A stretch of 64,000 nt of DNA from Ottowia beijingensis (lineage in GTDB: Bacteria; Pseudomonadota; Gammaproteobacteria; Burkholderiales; Burkholderiaceae_C). Shown here in pieces: positions 50,772-59,662 of this stretch; the first letter of the stretch is position 1; every line of letters begins with the position of its first letter. Where the stretch lies: positions 3,906,001-3,970,000 of the forward strand of contig NZ_JACCKX010000001.1 of the NCBI RefSeq assembly GCF_013423955.1, written 5' to 3'. The translations under genes and the position numbers were made by a program. The notes beneath the pieces were generated by a model that ran no database searches, was not told the origin of the DNA, and saw only the letters and a program-made list of their open reading frames with translations.

Positions 50772-53597
50772 TTACAGCGTCCGCGCAATCTCCTTGATCT
50801 CGAAGATCTCCAACTGATCACCTTCCCTGATGTCGTTGTAGTTCTTGAGCTTGATACCACACTCGAAGCCTTCCTTGACTTCGCGGACGTCGTCCTTCAT
50901 GCGCTTGACCGATTCGATCTCGCCCGTGTAGATGACCACGTTGTCGCGCAGCAGGCGGAAGTGCGCATCGCGCCGCACCACGCCACTGGTGACGTAGGAG
51001 CCGGCCACGGTACCGATCTTCGAGGCCACGAACACGGTGCGGATCTCGGCCGTGCCGATGACTTCTTCCTTCTGCTCGGGCGCCAGCATGCCCGACATGG
51101 CGGTCTTCAGCTCGTCCACAGCGTCGTAGATGATGCTGTAGTAGCGGATGTCGATGTCGTTGCCCTCGGCCAGCTTGCGCGCACCGACGTCGGCACGCAC
51201 GTTGAAGCCGATGACCACCGCGTTGGAGGCGATCGCCAAGTTGATGTCGGACTCGCTGATGCCGCCGACGCCGGTGTACACCAGCTGCACCTTGACTTCG
51301 TCGGTCGACAGCTTGAGCAGCGACTGCGACAGCGCTTCCTGCGAACCCTGCACGTCGGCCTTGATGATGATGGGCAGGGTCTTGACCTCGCCCGCCGTCA
51401 TGTCGGCGAACATGTTCTCCAGCTTGGCGGCCTGCTGCTTGGCCAGCTTGGTGTTGCGGAACTTGCCGGCACGGTAGGTGGCGATCTCGCGCGCGCGGCG
51501 CTCGTCGGCCATCACCATGAAGTCGTCGCCGGCCTGCGGCACATCAGCCAGACCCTGGATCTCGACCGGGATCGAAGGACCGGCGGACTTGGCCTGACGG
51601 CCGTTCTCGTCCAGCATGGCGCGCACGCGACCGCTGGTCTGGCCGGCCAGCACCACGTCGCCCACTTTCAGCGTGCCGGACTGCACCAGCACGGTGGCGA
51701 CCGGGCCGCGGCCCTTGTCCAGACTGGCTTCGATCACGATACCCTTGGCGGCTGCCTCGACCGGCGCCTTCAGCTCCAGCACTTCGGCCTGCAGCAGCAC
51801 GTGCTCCAGCAGTTCGTCGATGCCCTGGCCGGTCTTGCTGGACACCGAAACAAACGGCGAATCGCCGCCGAATTCCTCGGGCACCACTTCTTCGCCCACC
51901 AGCTCGCCCTTGACCTTGTCGGGGTTGGCCTCGGGCTTGTCGGACTTGGTGATCGCCACCACGATCGGCACCTGCGCCGCCTTGGCGTGCTTGATGGCCT
52001 CGCGCGTCTGCGGCATCACGCCGTCGTCCGCAGCCACCACCAGGATGACGATGTCGGTGGCCTGCGCGCCACGGGCACGCATGGCGGTGAAGGCCTCGTG
52101 GCCCGGCGTGTCGAGGAACGAGACGACGCCGCGCGGCGTTTCGACGTGGTAGGCGCCGATGTGCTGCGTGATGCCGCCGGCCTCGCCCACCGCCACCTTG
52201 GCGCGGCGGATGTAATCCAGCAGCGAGGTTTTGCCGTGGTCGACGTGGCCCATGACGGTGACCACCGGCGGGCGCGGCAGCGCCTCGGCGGCGGCGGCCT
52301 GCACCTCGTCCTCGGTGAAGGCCTCGGGGTCGTCCAGCGCTGCCACCACGGCCGTGTGGCCCATTTCCTCGACCACGATCATGGCCGTGTCCTGGTCCAG
52401 CGGCTGGTTGATGGTGACCATCTGGCCCATCTTCATCAGCGCCTTGATGACCTCGGAGGCCTTGACCGCCATCTTGTGCGCCAGTTCGGCCACGGTGATG
52501 GTTTCGGGCACGTGCACCTCGATCACGCGCTGCTCGACCGGTGCGGCCGGTGCACTGCGTTCGTCGCGATCACGATCGCCACGGCGGCCGCGCGGGCCGC
52601 TGCGCCAGTTGCCGCGGCCCACGCCACCACTGGTGTCGCCACGGGTCGGGATGCCCTTCTTCTTGGCCGGATCGCCGGCCCAGCTGGACGACAGCTTGGC
52701 CGACTTGACCTCCTTGTTGGCGGTGGTCGTGGTCTTGGCGGCGGTGCCGGCCGGCTTGGTGAGCGTGCCCTTGGCACCGGCCTTGGCTTCGTCGGCCTTG
52801 CGGTCTTCCGGTTTCTTGGCGACCAGCACCTTGCGCGGCGCGCTCATCATGGCGCGGATGGCCTCGGCTTCGGCCAGGGCCTTGCGGCGGCTTTCCTCCT
52901 GCTCGCGGGCACGGACGGCCTCGTCCTCGGCCTCGGCGCTGGGGGCAGCGGCCACAGGGGCGGGTGCGGGGGCCGGCGCTGGTTCGGCGGCAGGGGCCGG
53001 CGCCGCGGCGGGCTCGGCCAGCGGCGCAGGCGCGGATGCGGCAGGAGCGGCCGCAGGCGCAGGTTCGGCCGCGGGTGCCGGCGCAGCGGCGGGCGCGTCG
53101 GCGGCAGCCGTGCGCTCGGCCGCCTGGCGCTCCTGCTCTTCGCGTTGGCGACGTTTTTCGGCGGCCTCCTCTTCCTGGCGGCGCATCAGCTCCTGCTGTC
53201 GGCGCGCCTCGTCGTCGCGGCGGGCCTGCTCGGCGGCGTCGATCACCGGCGCGGCAGGAGCCGGTGCCGGGGCCTCGACCGGCTCGGGCGCGGCCACCGG
53301 CTCGTCGTCGCGCTTGACGAAGGTGCGCTTCTTGCGCACCTCGACCTGGATGGTGCGGGCCTTGCCCGTGGCGTCAGCCTGCTTGATCTCGCTGGTGGTT
53401 TTCTTGGTCAGCGTGATCTTGCGGCGCGGCGCGGCGTCACCGCCCTGCAGGTAGTTCAGCAGCTTCTGCTTGTCGGCGTCGGTCAGCGCGTCGGACGCCG
53501 ATTGCTTGGGCACGCCGGCGGCCTGCAACTGCTCCATCAGGGTGTCAGCAGGGCGTTTGAGTTCGTTCGCGAATTCGGCAACGGTGATGTTCGTCAT
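50772..53597 (-). CDS. infB: translation initiation factor IF-2
   Basis: Intact, 941 residues. The N-terminal IF2_N domain ([20 protein letters not shown]) is followed by a long Lys/Glu/Ala/Pro-rich linker to about residue 350, then the second IF2_N ([20 protein letters not shown]-like). The G domain has [40 protein letters not shown] and a G4 motif reading TKSD instead of NKID. Domains II-IV end with [16 protein letters not shown]. It places initiator tRNA on the 30S subunit. The long rightward open frame opposite is an artefact of GC-rich codon use. Confidence 0.97.
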   Translation of the reverse strand: MTNITVAEFANELKRPADTLMEQLQAAGVPKQSASDALTDADKQKLLNYLQGGDAAPRRKITLTKKTTSEIKQADATGKARTIQVEVRKKRTFVKRDDEPVAAPEPVEAPAPAPAAPVIDAAEQARRDDEARRQQELMRRQEEEAAEKRRQREEQERQAAERTAAADAPAAAPAPAAEPAPAAAPAASAPAPLAEPAAAPAPAAEPAPAPAPAPVAAAPSAEAEDEAVRAREQEESRRKALAEAEAIRAMMSAPRKVLVAKKPEDRKADEAKAGAKGTLTKPAGTAAKTTTTANKEVKSAKLSSSWAGDPAKKKGIPTRGDTSGGVGRGNWRSGPRGRRGDRDRDERSAPAAPVEQRVIEVHVPETITVAELAHKMAVKASEVIKALMKMGQMVTINQPLDQDTAMIVVEEMGHTAVVAALDDPEAFTEDEVQAAAAEALPRPPVVTVMGHVDHGKTSLLDYIRRAKVAVGEAGGITQHIGAYHVETPRGVVSFLDTPGHEAFTAMRARGAQATDIVILVVAADDGVMPQTREAIKHAKAAQVPIVVAITKSDKPEANPDKVKGELVGEEVVPEEFGGDSPFVSVSSKTGQGIDELLEHVLLQAEVLELKAPVEAAAKGIVIEASLDKGRGPVATVLVQSGTLKVGDVVLAGQTSGRVRAMLDENGRQAKSAGPSIPVEIQGLADVPQAGDDFMVMADERRAREIATYRAGKFRNTKLAKQQAAKLENMFADMTAGEVKTLPIIIKADVQGSQEALSQSLLKLSTDEVKVQLVYTGVGGISESDINLAIASNAVVIGFNVRADVGARKLAEGNDIDIRYYSIIYDAVDELKTAMSGMLAPEQKEEVIGTAEIRTVFVASKIGTVAGSYVTSGVVRRDAHFRLLRDNVVIYTGEIESVKRMKDDVREVKEGFECGIKLKNYNDIREGDQLEIFEIKEIARTL

Positions 53598-53620
53598 ATT
53601 CGGTGCTTGTCTCCATACCC

Positions 53621-55104
53621 TTACTCTTGATCGGCGAACCAGTGCTCGCGCGCCTTCATGATCAGGGCGCGGGCGTCCTCCTCGGACTGCCCGGTGATGT
53701 CGGTCAATTCGTCAATGGCCAGGTCGGCCAGGTCGTCGCGCGTCTGCACGCCGGCCTCGGCCAGCTTGGCGATCAGCTCGTGCGTCAGCCCTTCCAGGTC
53801 GCGCAGGTCCTGCGACACCGACTGCACGCTTTCCTCGCGCGCAATCTCCAGCGTCAGCAGCGCATCCTGGCGCGGGCGCGCAACTCGTTCACGGTGTCTT
53901 CGTCGAAGGCGTCGATGTCCAGCATCTCCTGGATCGGCACGTAGGCGACCTCTTCCAGGTTGGTGAAGCCTTCCTCGATCAGGATATCGGCGATTTCCTG
54001 GTCCACGTCCAGCTTTTCCATGAACAGCTGGCGCGTGGCGCCGGTTTCCTCGGCCTCCTTCTGGGCCGATTCATTGGCGTCCATGATGTTGATCTTCCAG
54101 CCCGTCAGCTCGGACGCCAGGCGCACGTTCTGGCCACCGCGGCCAATGGCGATGGCCAGGTTCTCCTCGTCCACCACCACGTCCATGGCGTGCTTCTCTT
54201 CATCCACCACGATGGACGACACGTTGGCCGGCGCCAGCGCGCCGATCACGAACTGCGCCGGGTCCTCGGACCACAGCACGATGTCGACGCGCTCACCGGC
54301 CAGTTCGTTGGTGACGGCGTTCACGCGCGTGCCGCGCACGCCGACGCAGGTGCCGATGGGGTCGACGCGCTTGTCATGGCTCAGCACGGCGATCTTGGCG
54401 CGGCTGCCGGGGTCGCGCGCGCAGCTCTTGATCTCCAGCAGGCCCTGCTCGATCTCGGGCACTTCCTGGCGGAACAACTCGATCATGAACTCGGGCGCCG
54501 AGCGCGACAGCAGGATCGGCGCGCCGCGCAGGGTCAGGTCGACCTCCATGATCATGGCGCGCACGCGGTCGCCGTTGCGCAGGTTTTCCTTCGGAATCAT
54601 CTCGCTGCGGCGCAGGCGGCCCTCGACCCGGCCGGACTCGACCAGGATGTCGCCCTTGTCCATTCGCTTGACGGTGCCGGTGAAGATCTTCTCGCCACGG
54701 CTCATGAAGTCGTTCAGCAGCATTTCGCGCTCGGCGTCGCGGATCTTCTGCAGGATCACCTGCTTGGCAGCCATGGCGCCGATGCGGCCGATGGGCACGG
54801 AGTCGACCGGCTCCTCGATGTACTCGTCGACCTCGATGTCCGGGATCTGCTCCTTGGCCTCGAACAGCAGGATTTCCTGGTCGGGCAGCTGCAGGCCCGC
54901 CTCGTCGGGCACCACGTGCCAGCGGCGGAAGGTCTCGTACTCGCCGCTGTCGCGATCGATCGCCACGCGCAGGTCGACCTCGCCCTCGTACAGCTTCTTG
55001 GCAGCCTGCGCCAGCGCCGCCTCGACGGCGCCGAACACCACGTCGCGCTCGACGTTCTTCTCGCGGGAAATCGCTTCGACCAGCATCAACAGTTCGCGAT
55101 TCAT
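53621..55104 (-). CDS. nusA: transcription termination/antitermination protein NusA (apparent frameshift near the end)
   Basis: About 494 residues. [20 protein letters not shown] starts the RNA polymerase-binding domain, followed by S1 ([20 protein letters not shown]), KH1 and KH2 ([40 protein letters not shown]) and two acidic C-terminal repeats. The main frame ends after NELRARARM. One base missing near 53866 separates it from [20 protein letters not shown] and [17 protein letters not shown], the second acidic repeat, ending [15 protein letters not shown]. Second gene of the rimP-nusA-infB operon, 23 bp from infB. Essential in most bacteria, so the shift is probably an error. Confidence 0.94.
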
Positions 55105-55166
55105 GATTTCTACCTGTTCCAAATGCTCTTAAAACGAAAGCGCCTGCCGCGCCTTCCATCTGTTAG

Positions 55167-55748
55167 TCAATCTTCTTTCGCCCCAGATGGGGCCGACTTG
55201 CGGCCTTTGAAGTCCACCACCGGCGCCAGTCGCGTCGACTGCAGCTCATCCAGCGAGAACGTCAGGGCCTGCTCGGGTGCGGGCGGGCGCTTGGCGCTCA
55301 CGCGCTGGCCCGGCTTGGCGGGGGCGGGCTCGTCGCGCCAGACGATCTGCCACTGCTCGCCCTCGGCCTTGTGCAAAGTGCCGCGGAATTTCTTGCGGTT
55401 GGCATGCACCTGGCCCGCCGCCGCCTGGCCGATGGGGGCCTTCAGCGCCACATCCACCAGCTCGCCCTCGAAGCGCTCGAAATCCAGCGCATGCCGCAGC
55501 GGACGATCAATGCCGGGCGACGAGACTTCGAGGCGCGCGTAATCGACGCCCTCCACCTCCAGCACGTATTGCAGCTGACGCGTGACGCGCTCGCAGTCCT
55601 CGACCGTGATCAGGCGATCGGCCAGATCGCCGGGTGACCAGGGAAAATCGATGGTGACGCGCAGCAATCCACCGGCGGAACGTTCAAGTTCCACCAACTC
55701 GAAGCCGAGGCCTCGCACGGTGTCTTCTGTCGTCTGCTGCAGCGTCAC
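55167..55748 (-). CDS. rimP: ribosome maturation factor RimP
   Basis: 193 residues from GTG 55748 (AGGA upstream). VTLQQTTEDTVRGLGFELVE, LERSAGGLLRVTIDFPW, VEDCERVTRQLQYVLEVEG and LEVSSPGIDRPLRHALDFER are the RimP motifs; it helps assemble the 30S subunit. The C-terminus has a longer, basic low-complexity end (GRKSAPSGAKED) than E. coli RimP. The frame stays open to 55976 but the upstream part is in the leader region and lacks similarity. First gene of the operon, 62 bp before nusA, preceded by a promoter and an attenuator-like hairpin. Confidence 0.93.
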   Translation of the reverse strand: MTLQQTTEDTVRGLGFELVELERSAGGLLRVTIDFPWSPGDLADRLITVEDCERVTRQLQYVLEVEGVDYARLEVSSPGIDRPLRHALDFERFEGELVDVALKAPIGQAAAGQVHANRKKFRGTLHKAEGEQWQIVWRDEPAPAKPGQRVSAKRPPAPEQALTFSLDELQSTRLAPVVDFKGRKSAPSGAKED

Positions 55749-55789
55749 GTTATCCTGATGGCTCGCGGCCCACCTGAAAATCGATGGGC

Positions 55790-55821
55790 AAAAAAATGGG
55801 CGGGTTGGAAGCCGCCCATTT
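55790..55821 (-). terminator. attenuator-like hairpin in the rimP-nusA-infB leader
   Basis: On the minus strand the stem AATGGGCGGC, loop TTCCAA, stem CCCGCCCATT is followed by T7, the form of an intrinsic terminator. It stands 42 bp before the rimP start and 20-50 bp after the predicted transcription start, so it would act on the leader. NusA acts on pausing and termination, which suggests autoregulation. Confidence 0.75.
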
Positions 55822-55842
55822 GGTCGTCGTCTAATCCATGGA

Positions 55843-55872
55843 ATTATAGTACGAAAAGCGCCGTGCTGACAA
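55843..55872 (-). promoter_or_regulatory. sigma-70 promoter of the rimP operon
   Basis: On the minus strand TTGTCA (55872-55867) and a perfect TATAAT (55848-55843) are 18 bp apart. Transcription would start near 55836 and run through the hairpin at 55790-55821 into rimP. Confidence 0.75.
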
Positions 55873-55933
55873 GGACCTACGTGCGCCAAGGCGCCTGAGG
55901 CGCCTGGCGGCCGGGCAGAATCGATTTCCAAGC

Positions 55934-55987
55934 CGTTTTGGGCTCCAGCGCCCGTGTGCATTGCGCCATCAGCCACATAAACGATAG
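55934..55987. repeat. dispersed palindromic repeat, copy F
   Basis: TTTTGGGCTCCAGCGCCC, loop, GCGCCATCAGCC, then AAACGATAGTT. It lies between the rimP promoter and the end of the downstream ABC gene, reverse orientation, right side diverged. Confidence 0.6.
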
Positions 55988-55992
55988 TTGAA

Positions 55993-57597
55993 TCAAGCCG
56001 CGGCCAGCAGCTTCTGCGTGTACGGGTGCTGCGCAGCCGTCAGCACCTGACCGGCAGGACCGGCTTCGACCACGGCGCCGTCCTTCAGCACGATGACCTC
56101 GTGCGCCATGGCGCGCACCACATCCACGTCGTGCGTGATGAGCAGGTAGCTCAAGCCCCGCTCCCGCTGGAACTTCTGCAGCAGCGCCAGCACCTGCTTC
56201 TGGATCGTCACGTCGAGCGCGCTGGTGGGTTCGTCCAGCACCAGCAGCTGCGGCTCGACGATGAGCGCCCGCGCCAAGGCGATGCGCTGGCGCTGCCCGC
56301 CGGAGAACTCATGCGGATAGCGCGCCAGCAGGTGGGGAACTGCGCCTCGGTCAGCCCCACCTCGGCCAGCGCCGAGCGCACGCGGGCAGCGCGCTCGGGC
56401 GCCGCCACCTCGGGCGCGTGCACCAGCAGGCCCTCCCCACGATCTCCTCCACGGTCAGGCGCGGCGACAGCGACGAGAACGGGTCCTGGAACACCACCTG
56501 CGCCACGCGGCGCAGCGGCTTGTCGGCCGCGGCCTTCAGCTGCCAGCGCTGGCCCGACACCAGCACGTCGCCCGTGACCTGCGTGCGCGCCAGCAGGCCC
56601 AGCGCGGCCTGCGCCAGCGTGGACTTGCCCGAACCCGATTCGCCGATCACGCCCAGCGTGCGGCCGGGTGCGATGGCGAAATCGGCGCCGTGCAGCGCCA
56701 CGAACTCGCCCTTTTGAACCAGCCGCGGATGCCGGGCAACGGCGTGGGGTAGACCACGCGCAGCCCCTGCGCCGCCAGCGCGGGCGTGGCGCCGGGCGCG
56801 TGCGGGCTTTCATCCACATCGCGCTCGGGCTTGCTGGCCATGAGCTTCTGCGTGTAGGGGTGCCGCGGTGCGTGGAAGATGTCGGCCGTGGCGCCCAGCT
56901 CCACCAACTGGCCGTGCTGCATCACCGCCACGCGGTCGGCAAAGCGGCGCACCAGGTTCAGGTCGTGCGTGATCAGCAGCACGGCCATGCCGTTGTCGCG
57001 TTGCAAGTCACCCAGCAGATCGAGAATCTGGCCGCGCAGGCTGACGTCGAGCGCGGTGGTCGGTTCGTCGGCCAGCAGCAGCTTGGGTTGGCAGGCCAGC
57101 GCCATGGCGATCATGGCGCGCTGGCGCTGACCGCCGCTCAACTGGTGCGGGTAGGCGCCGGCGCGGCGTTCGGGCTCGGGGATGCCCGTCTTTGCTAACA
57201 GTTCGATAGCTGCCTGCGCAGATTGGGCGGACGTCACCGCCCTTTTCAACCGAATGACCTCGGCAATCTGCTCGCCCACCGTCATCAGCGGGTTCAGGGC
57301 CGTCATCGGCTCCTGAAAAATCATGGCGATGTCGTCGCCACGCAGGCCGCGCAGCTCGCGCTCCGGCAGCGCCAGCAGGTCGCGTGTCTGCCGCCCGTCG
57401 TTGAACAGCGCCTGCCCGCTGATGCGCGCGCCGTGAAGCAGGCGCAGCAGCGCCAGCGCCGTCACCGTCTTGCCCGAGCCGGATTCGCCCACCAGCGCCA
57501 GCTTTTCGCCCGGCGCGATGGACAGCGAAACGCCCTCCACCACCGTCTTGGGGCCGAAGGCGACGTGCAGTTCTTGGACTTGAAGCAGATTCGACAT
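55993..57597 (-). CDS. yejF: duplicated ABC ATPase, YejF type, with in-frame repeat insertion (three apparent frameshifts)
   Basis: Two fused ATPase halves, about 535 residues, drive a peptide/opine-type importer. First half: Walker A VGESGSGKTVTALALL, signature HQLSGGQRQRAMIAMALA, Walker B LLLADEPTTALD. Second half: GVIGESGSGKSTLAQAALGL, FSGGQRQR and VLDEPTSALDVTIQKQVLAL. It is in four frames; one base is missing from each of the runs 56712-56715, 56435-56438 and 56334-56337. The first half carries TSAQSAQAAIELLAKTG, whose central residues come from repeat copy G. Downstream of its permease at 57755; an empty 157-bp gap holds an ACGCAGA repeat. Confidence 0.88.
57193..57230. repeat. dispersed palindromic repeat, copy G (shortened), inside the ABC ATPase gene
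   Basis: GTTCGATAGCTGCC, TGCGC, AGATTGGGCGGAC. The left arm matches the family; the right arm is shorter. Weaker than copies E and H but its translation shares A-Q-S and A-I with them. Confidence 0.45.
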
Positions 57598-57627
57598 CGG
57601 GTTCTAGCGCGGCTTGAACAGCCGGAC

Positions 57628-57727
57628 GCAGAGGACGCAGAGATTTCGCAGAAGACGCAAAAACTCCAAAGTGATCTTCGCCTTGCTTCTGCGCCCTCTG
57701 CGTGACTTCTGCGCCCTCTGCGTATGG
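57628..57727. repeat. dispersed ACGCAGA repeat, copy between yejF and yejE
   Basis: GGACGCAGAGGACGCAGAGA on the left, TTCTGCGCCCTCTGCG twice on the right, with an A+T-rich middle. Direct 10-bp periodicity (ACGCAGAGG) and an overall inverted layout. Same family as 50676-50771. Confidence 0.8.
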
Positions 57728-57754
57728 CTGTTGGGTTACTCGGTAGGACGGCGC

Positions 57755-58852
57755 TCATGCATCGGCCTTTCGCGGGTCCAGCGCATCGCGCAGCGCATCG
57801 CCCATGAAGGTCAGCAGCAGCAGCGTCAAGACCAGCACGCCGAAGGTGGACAGCGAAATCCACCATGCATCGATGTTGTTCTTGCCCTGGCTGAGCAGTT
57901 CGCCCAGGCTGGGCGTGCCCGGCGGCACGCCCAGGCCCAGGAAGTCGAGCGAGGTCAGCGCCAGCACGGCCGCGCTCATGCGGAACGGCAGGAAGGTGAC
58001 CACCGGCGTCATGCTGTTGGGCAGGATGTGGCGAAAAATGATCTGCCGGTTGGGCACGCCCAGCGCGCGCGCGGCCTTGACGTAATCAAGCTGGCGGTTG
58101 CGCAGGAACTCGGCGCGCACGTAGTCCGACAGCCCCATCCACCCGAACAGGCTGAGCAGCACCAGCAGCAGCCCGATGCTCGGCGCCAGGATGGCGCTGA
58201 AGATGATGAGCAGGTACAGCTCGGGCATCGAGCCCCACACCTCGATGAAGCGCTGGAAGGCCAGGTCCGTCTTGCCGCCGAAGAAGCCCTGCACCGCCCC
58301 CGCCGCCACGCCCAGGAGCACGCCCACCGTGGTCAGCGCCAGCGCGAACAGCACGCTGACGCGAAAGCCGTAGATCAGCTGCGCCAGCAGGTCCCGCCCG
58401 CGGTCGTCGGTGCCCAGCCAGTTGTCGCGGCTGGGCGCGCTGGGGTTGGGCTGCCTGGCGAAGTAGTTGATGGTCTTGCTGCCATAGGGGTTGGGCGGAT
58501 AAACAGCCCAGTTGCCGTCCTTTGAGAACCGATCGCGGATGAAGGGGTCGAGATAGTCGGTTTCCGTCTCGAAATCGCCGCCGAAGGTTTTCTCGGCATA
58601 TGTCTTGACGAGCGGAAAGTAGAACTGTCCCTCGTAGCGCACGACCAGCGGCTTGTCGTTGGAAAGGACCTCGGCCAGCAGGCTCAGCGCCACCAAGGTG
58701 CAGAAGATGACCAGACTCCAGAAGCCCAGCCGGTTGCGCTTGAAGCGCTGCCACGCACGGCGGCTCGGCGATGTGGACGACGGCAGCGGTGGCAGGGGCT
58801 GGGGCGCACCCGCGGGCGGACTGGGCGGCTCGGTTACCGCAAGTTCAGCCAT
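57755..58852 (-). CDS. yejE: ABC transporter permease, YejE type
   Basis: 365 residues, intact. A Pro-rich N-terminal end is followed by a helix and a periplasmic domain (FGGDFETETDYLDPFIRDRF), then NWLGTDDRGRDLLAQLIYGF, the DppC/YejE entry motif, five more helices and the ATPase-contact loop YVKAARALGVPNRQIIFRHI. It imports peptides or microcin-like compounds with YejF. ATG 58852 overlaps the end of vapC by 8 bp. The yejA and yejB genes that normally precede it are not in the window; vapBC stands in their place. Confidence 0.9.
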   Translation of the reverse strand: MAELAVTEPPSPPAGAPQPLPPLPSSTSPSRRAWQRFKRNRLGFWSLVIFCTLVALSLLAEVLSNDKPLVVRYEGQFYFPLVKTYAEKTFGGDFETETDYLDPFIRDRFSKDGNWAVYPPNPYGSKTINYFARQPNPSAPSRDNWLGTDDRGRDLLAQLIYGFRVSVLFALALTTVGVLLGVAAGAVQGFFGGKTDLAFQRFIEVWGSMPELYLLIIFSAILAPSIGLLLVLLSLFGWMGLSDYVRAEFLRNRQLDYVKAARALGVPNRQIIFRHILPNSMTPVVTFLPFRMSAAVLALTSLDFLGLGVPPGTPSLGELLSQGKNNIDAWWISLSTFGVLVLTLLLLTFMGDALRDALDPRKADA

Positions 58853-59273
58853 GGGCGCTCTCCAACAGCAGGTTCTGGAACGGCTGCTGGCTCTTGAACC
58901 GGTAGGCGCCGAAGTCGCGCGCATCGGTCGTCAGAATGCGGCCATGGCCCAGTTCTTCTGCCAGCAGCACCAGCGAGGCATCGGCCAGATCCATCGGCAG
59001 GCTGGCATAGCGCGCCATCAACTGCACCATACGCTCTGTGTGCGCCAGTGGCCAACTCCACACGGCGATGGCGCCGTCGGCCACCTCGCGCAACAGCGCC
59101 TGCGCGGCGTCGGTGCCAATCCAGCGGGTGAGCAGATGCGTGGCTTCGGTCAGCACCGGCCAGGTGGTGATCCAGCCTTCGGCCTGCGTATCCAGCGCGC
59201 TCACGGCGCGGCTGTGCCAAGCGTCGCGCCGGTCGATCAGCGCATAGAAGAAACCGGCATCGGCAATGATCAC
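58845..59273 (-). CDS. vapC: VapC-type PIN-domain toxin
   Basis: 142 residues. MIIADAGFFYALIDRRDAWH gives the first catalytic Asp, VLTEATHLLTRWIG the Glu and MDLADASLVLLAEELG with TTDARDF the remaining acidic residues of the PIN ribonuclease site. VapC toxins cleave tRNA or rRNA and are held inactive by VapB. The start overlaps the vapB end (ATGA). Overlap of its end with yejE suggests they share a transcript. Confidence 0.88.
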   Translation of the reverse strand: MIIADAGFFYALIDRRDAWHSRAVSALDTQAEGWITTWPVLTEATHLLTRWIGTDAAQALLREVADGAIAVWSWPLAHTERMVQLMARYASLPMDLADASLVLLAEELGHGRILTTDARDFGAYRFKSQQPFQNLLLESAHG

Positions 59274-59593
59274 GCGCCGCCCGCCGGTTGGCTGCGCTTG
59301 AAGGCTGCCTCGGGTTCGTGCACGGCGTGGGGCGCATCAATTGGCACGCCATGCTTGGCCGACCAGCCCTCGGCCAGCCGCGCTTTGTAGGTGCCGGCCA
59401 CGTCGCTGCGGCCGCTGTCGCCCTGGCCGATGAAGGCCGACAGATGCCTGAGCCCGCCGCGCCGGGCGCGCACCATGTCGTAGTAGTGCTGCACGCTGGT
59501 GCGCAGCACTTCGCTCACGCCCATGCCCGTCACTTCGGCCAGATATGTGACCTGCTGCTCGGCCTCGGCGTCGAATCGGGCGTTGACTCGCAT
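59270..59593 (-). CDS. vapB: ribbon-helix-helix antitoxin
   Basis: 107 residues. MRVNARFDAEAEQQVTYLAE and GMGVSEVLRTSVQHYYDMV are the N-terminal ribbon-helix-helix, which binds its own operator. The C-terminal region (GTYKARLAEGWSAKHG) would wrap the VapC toxin. AAGGAG lies 8 bases before ATG 59593, inside the edge of a 9-bp inverted repeat that is probably the operator, so binding would also mask the ribosome site. Confidence 0.8.
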   Translation of the reverse strand: MRVNARFDAEAEQQVTYLAEVTGMGVSEVLRTSVQHYYDMVRARRGGLRHLSAFIGQGDSGRSDVAGTYKARLAEGWSAKHGVPIDAPHAVHEPEAAFKRSQPAGGA

Positions 59594-59603
59594 GGCATCG
59601 TCT

Positions 59604-59628
59604 CCTTGTCATGCATTGTATGACAAGG
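59604..59628. promoter_or_regulatory. vapBC operator candidate, CCTTGTCAT-N7-ATGACAAGG
   Basis: Perfect 9-bp inverted repeat with 7-bp spacer, 10 bp upstream of the vapB start and overlapping its ribosome binding site. Confidence 0.7.
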
Positions 59629-59662
59629 CGTTGGCCAGCGTCAACGCGCATCGGCGCGGAAA

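Noticed and set aside
50676-53630. Very long rightward open frame (984 residues) opposite infB
   Set aside because: Opposite strand of an intact essential gene in high-GC codons; no domain; biased composition (Gly/Leu/His/Arg). It is a shadow.
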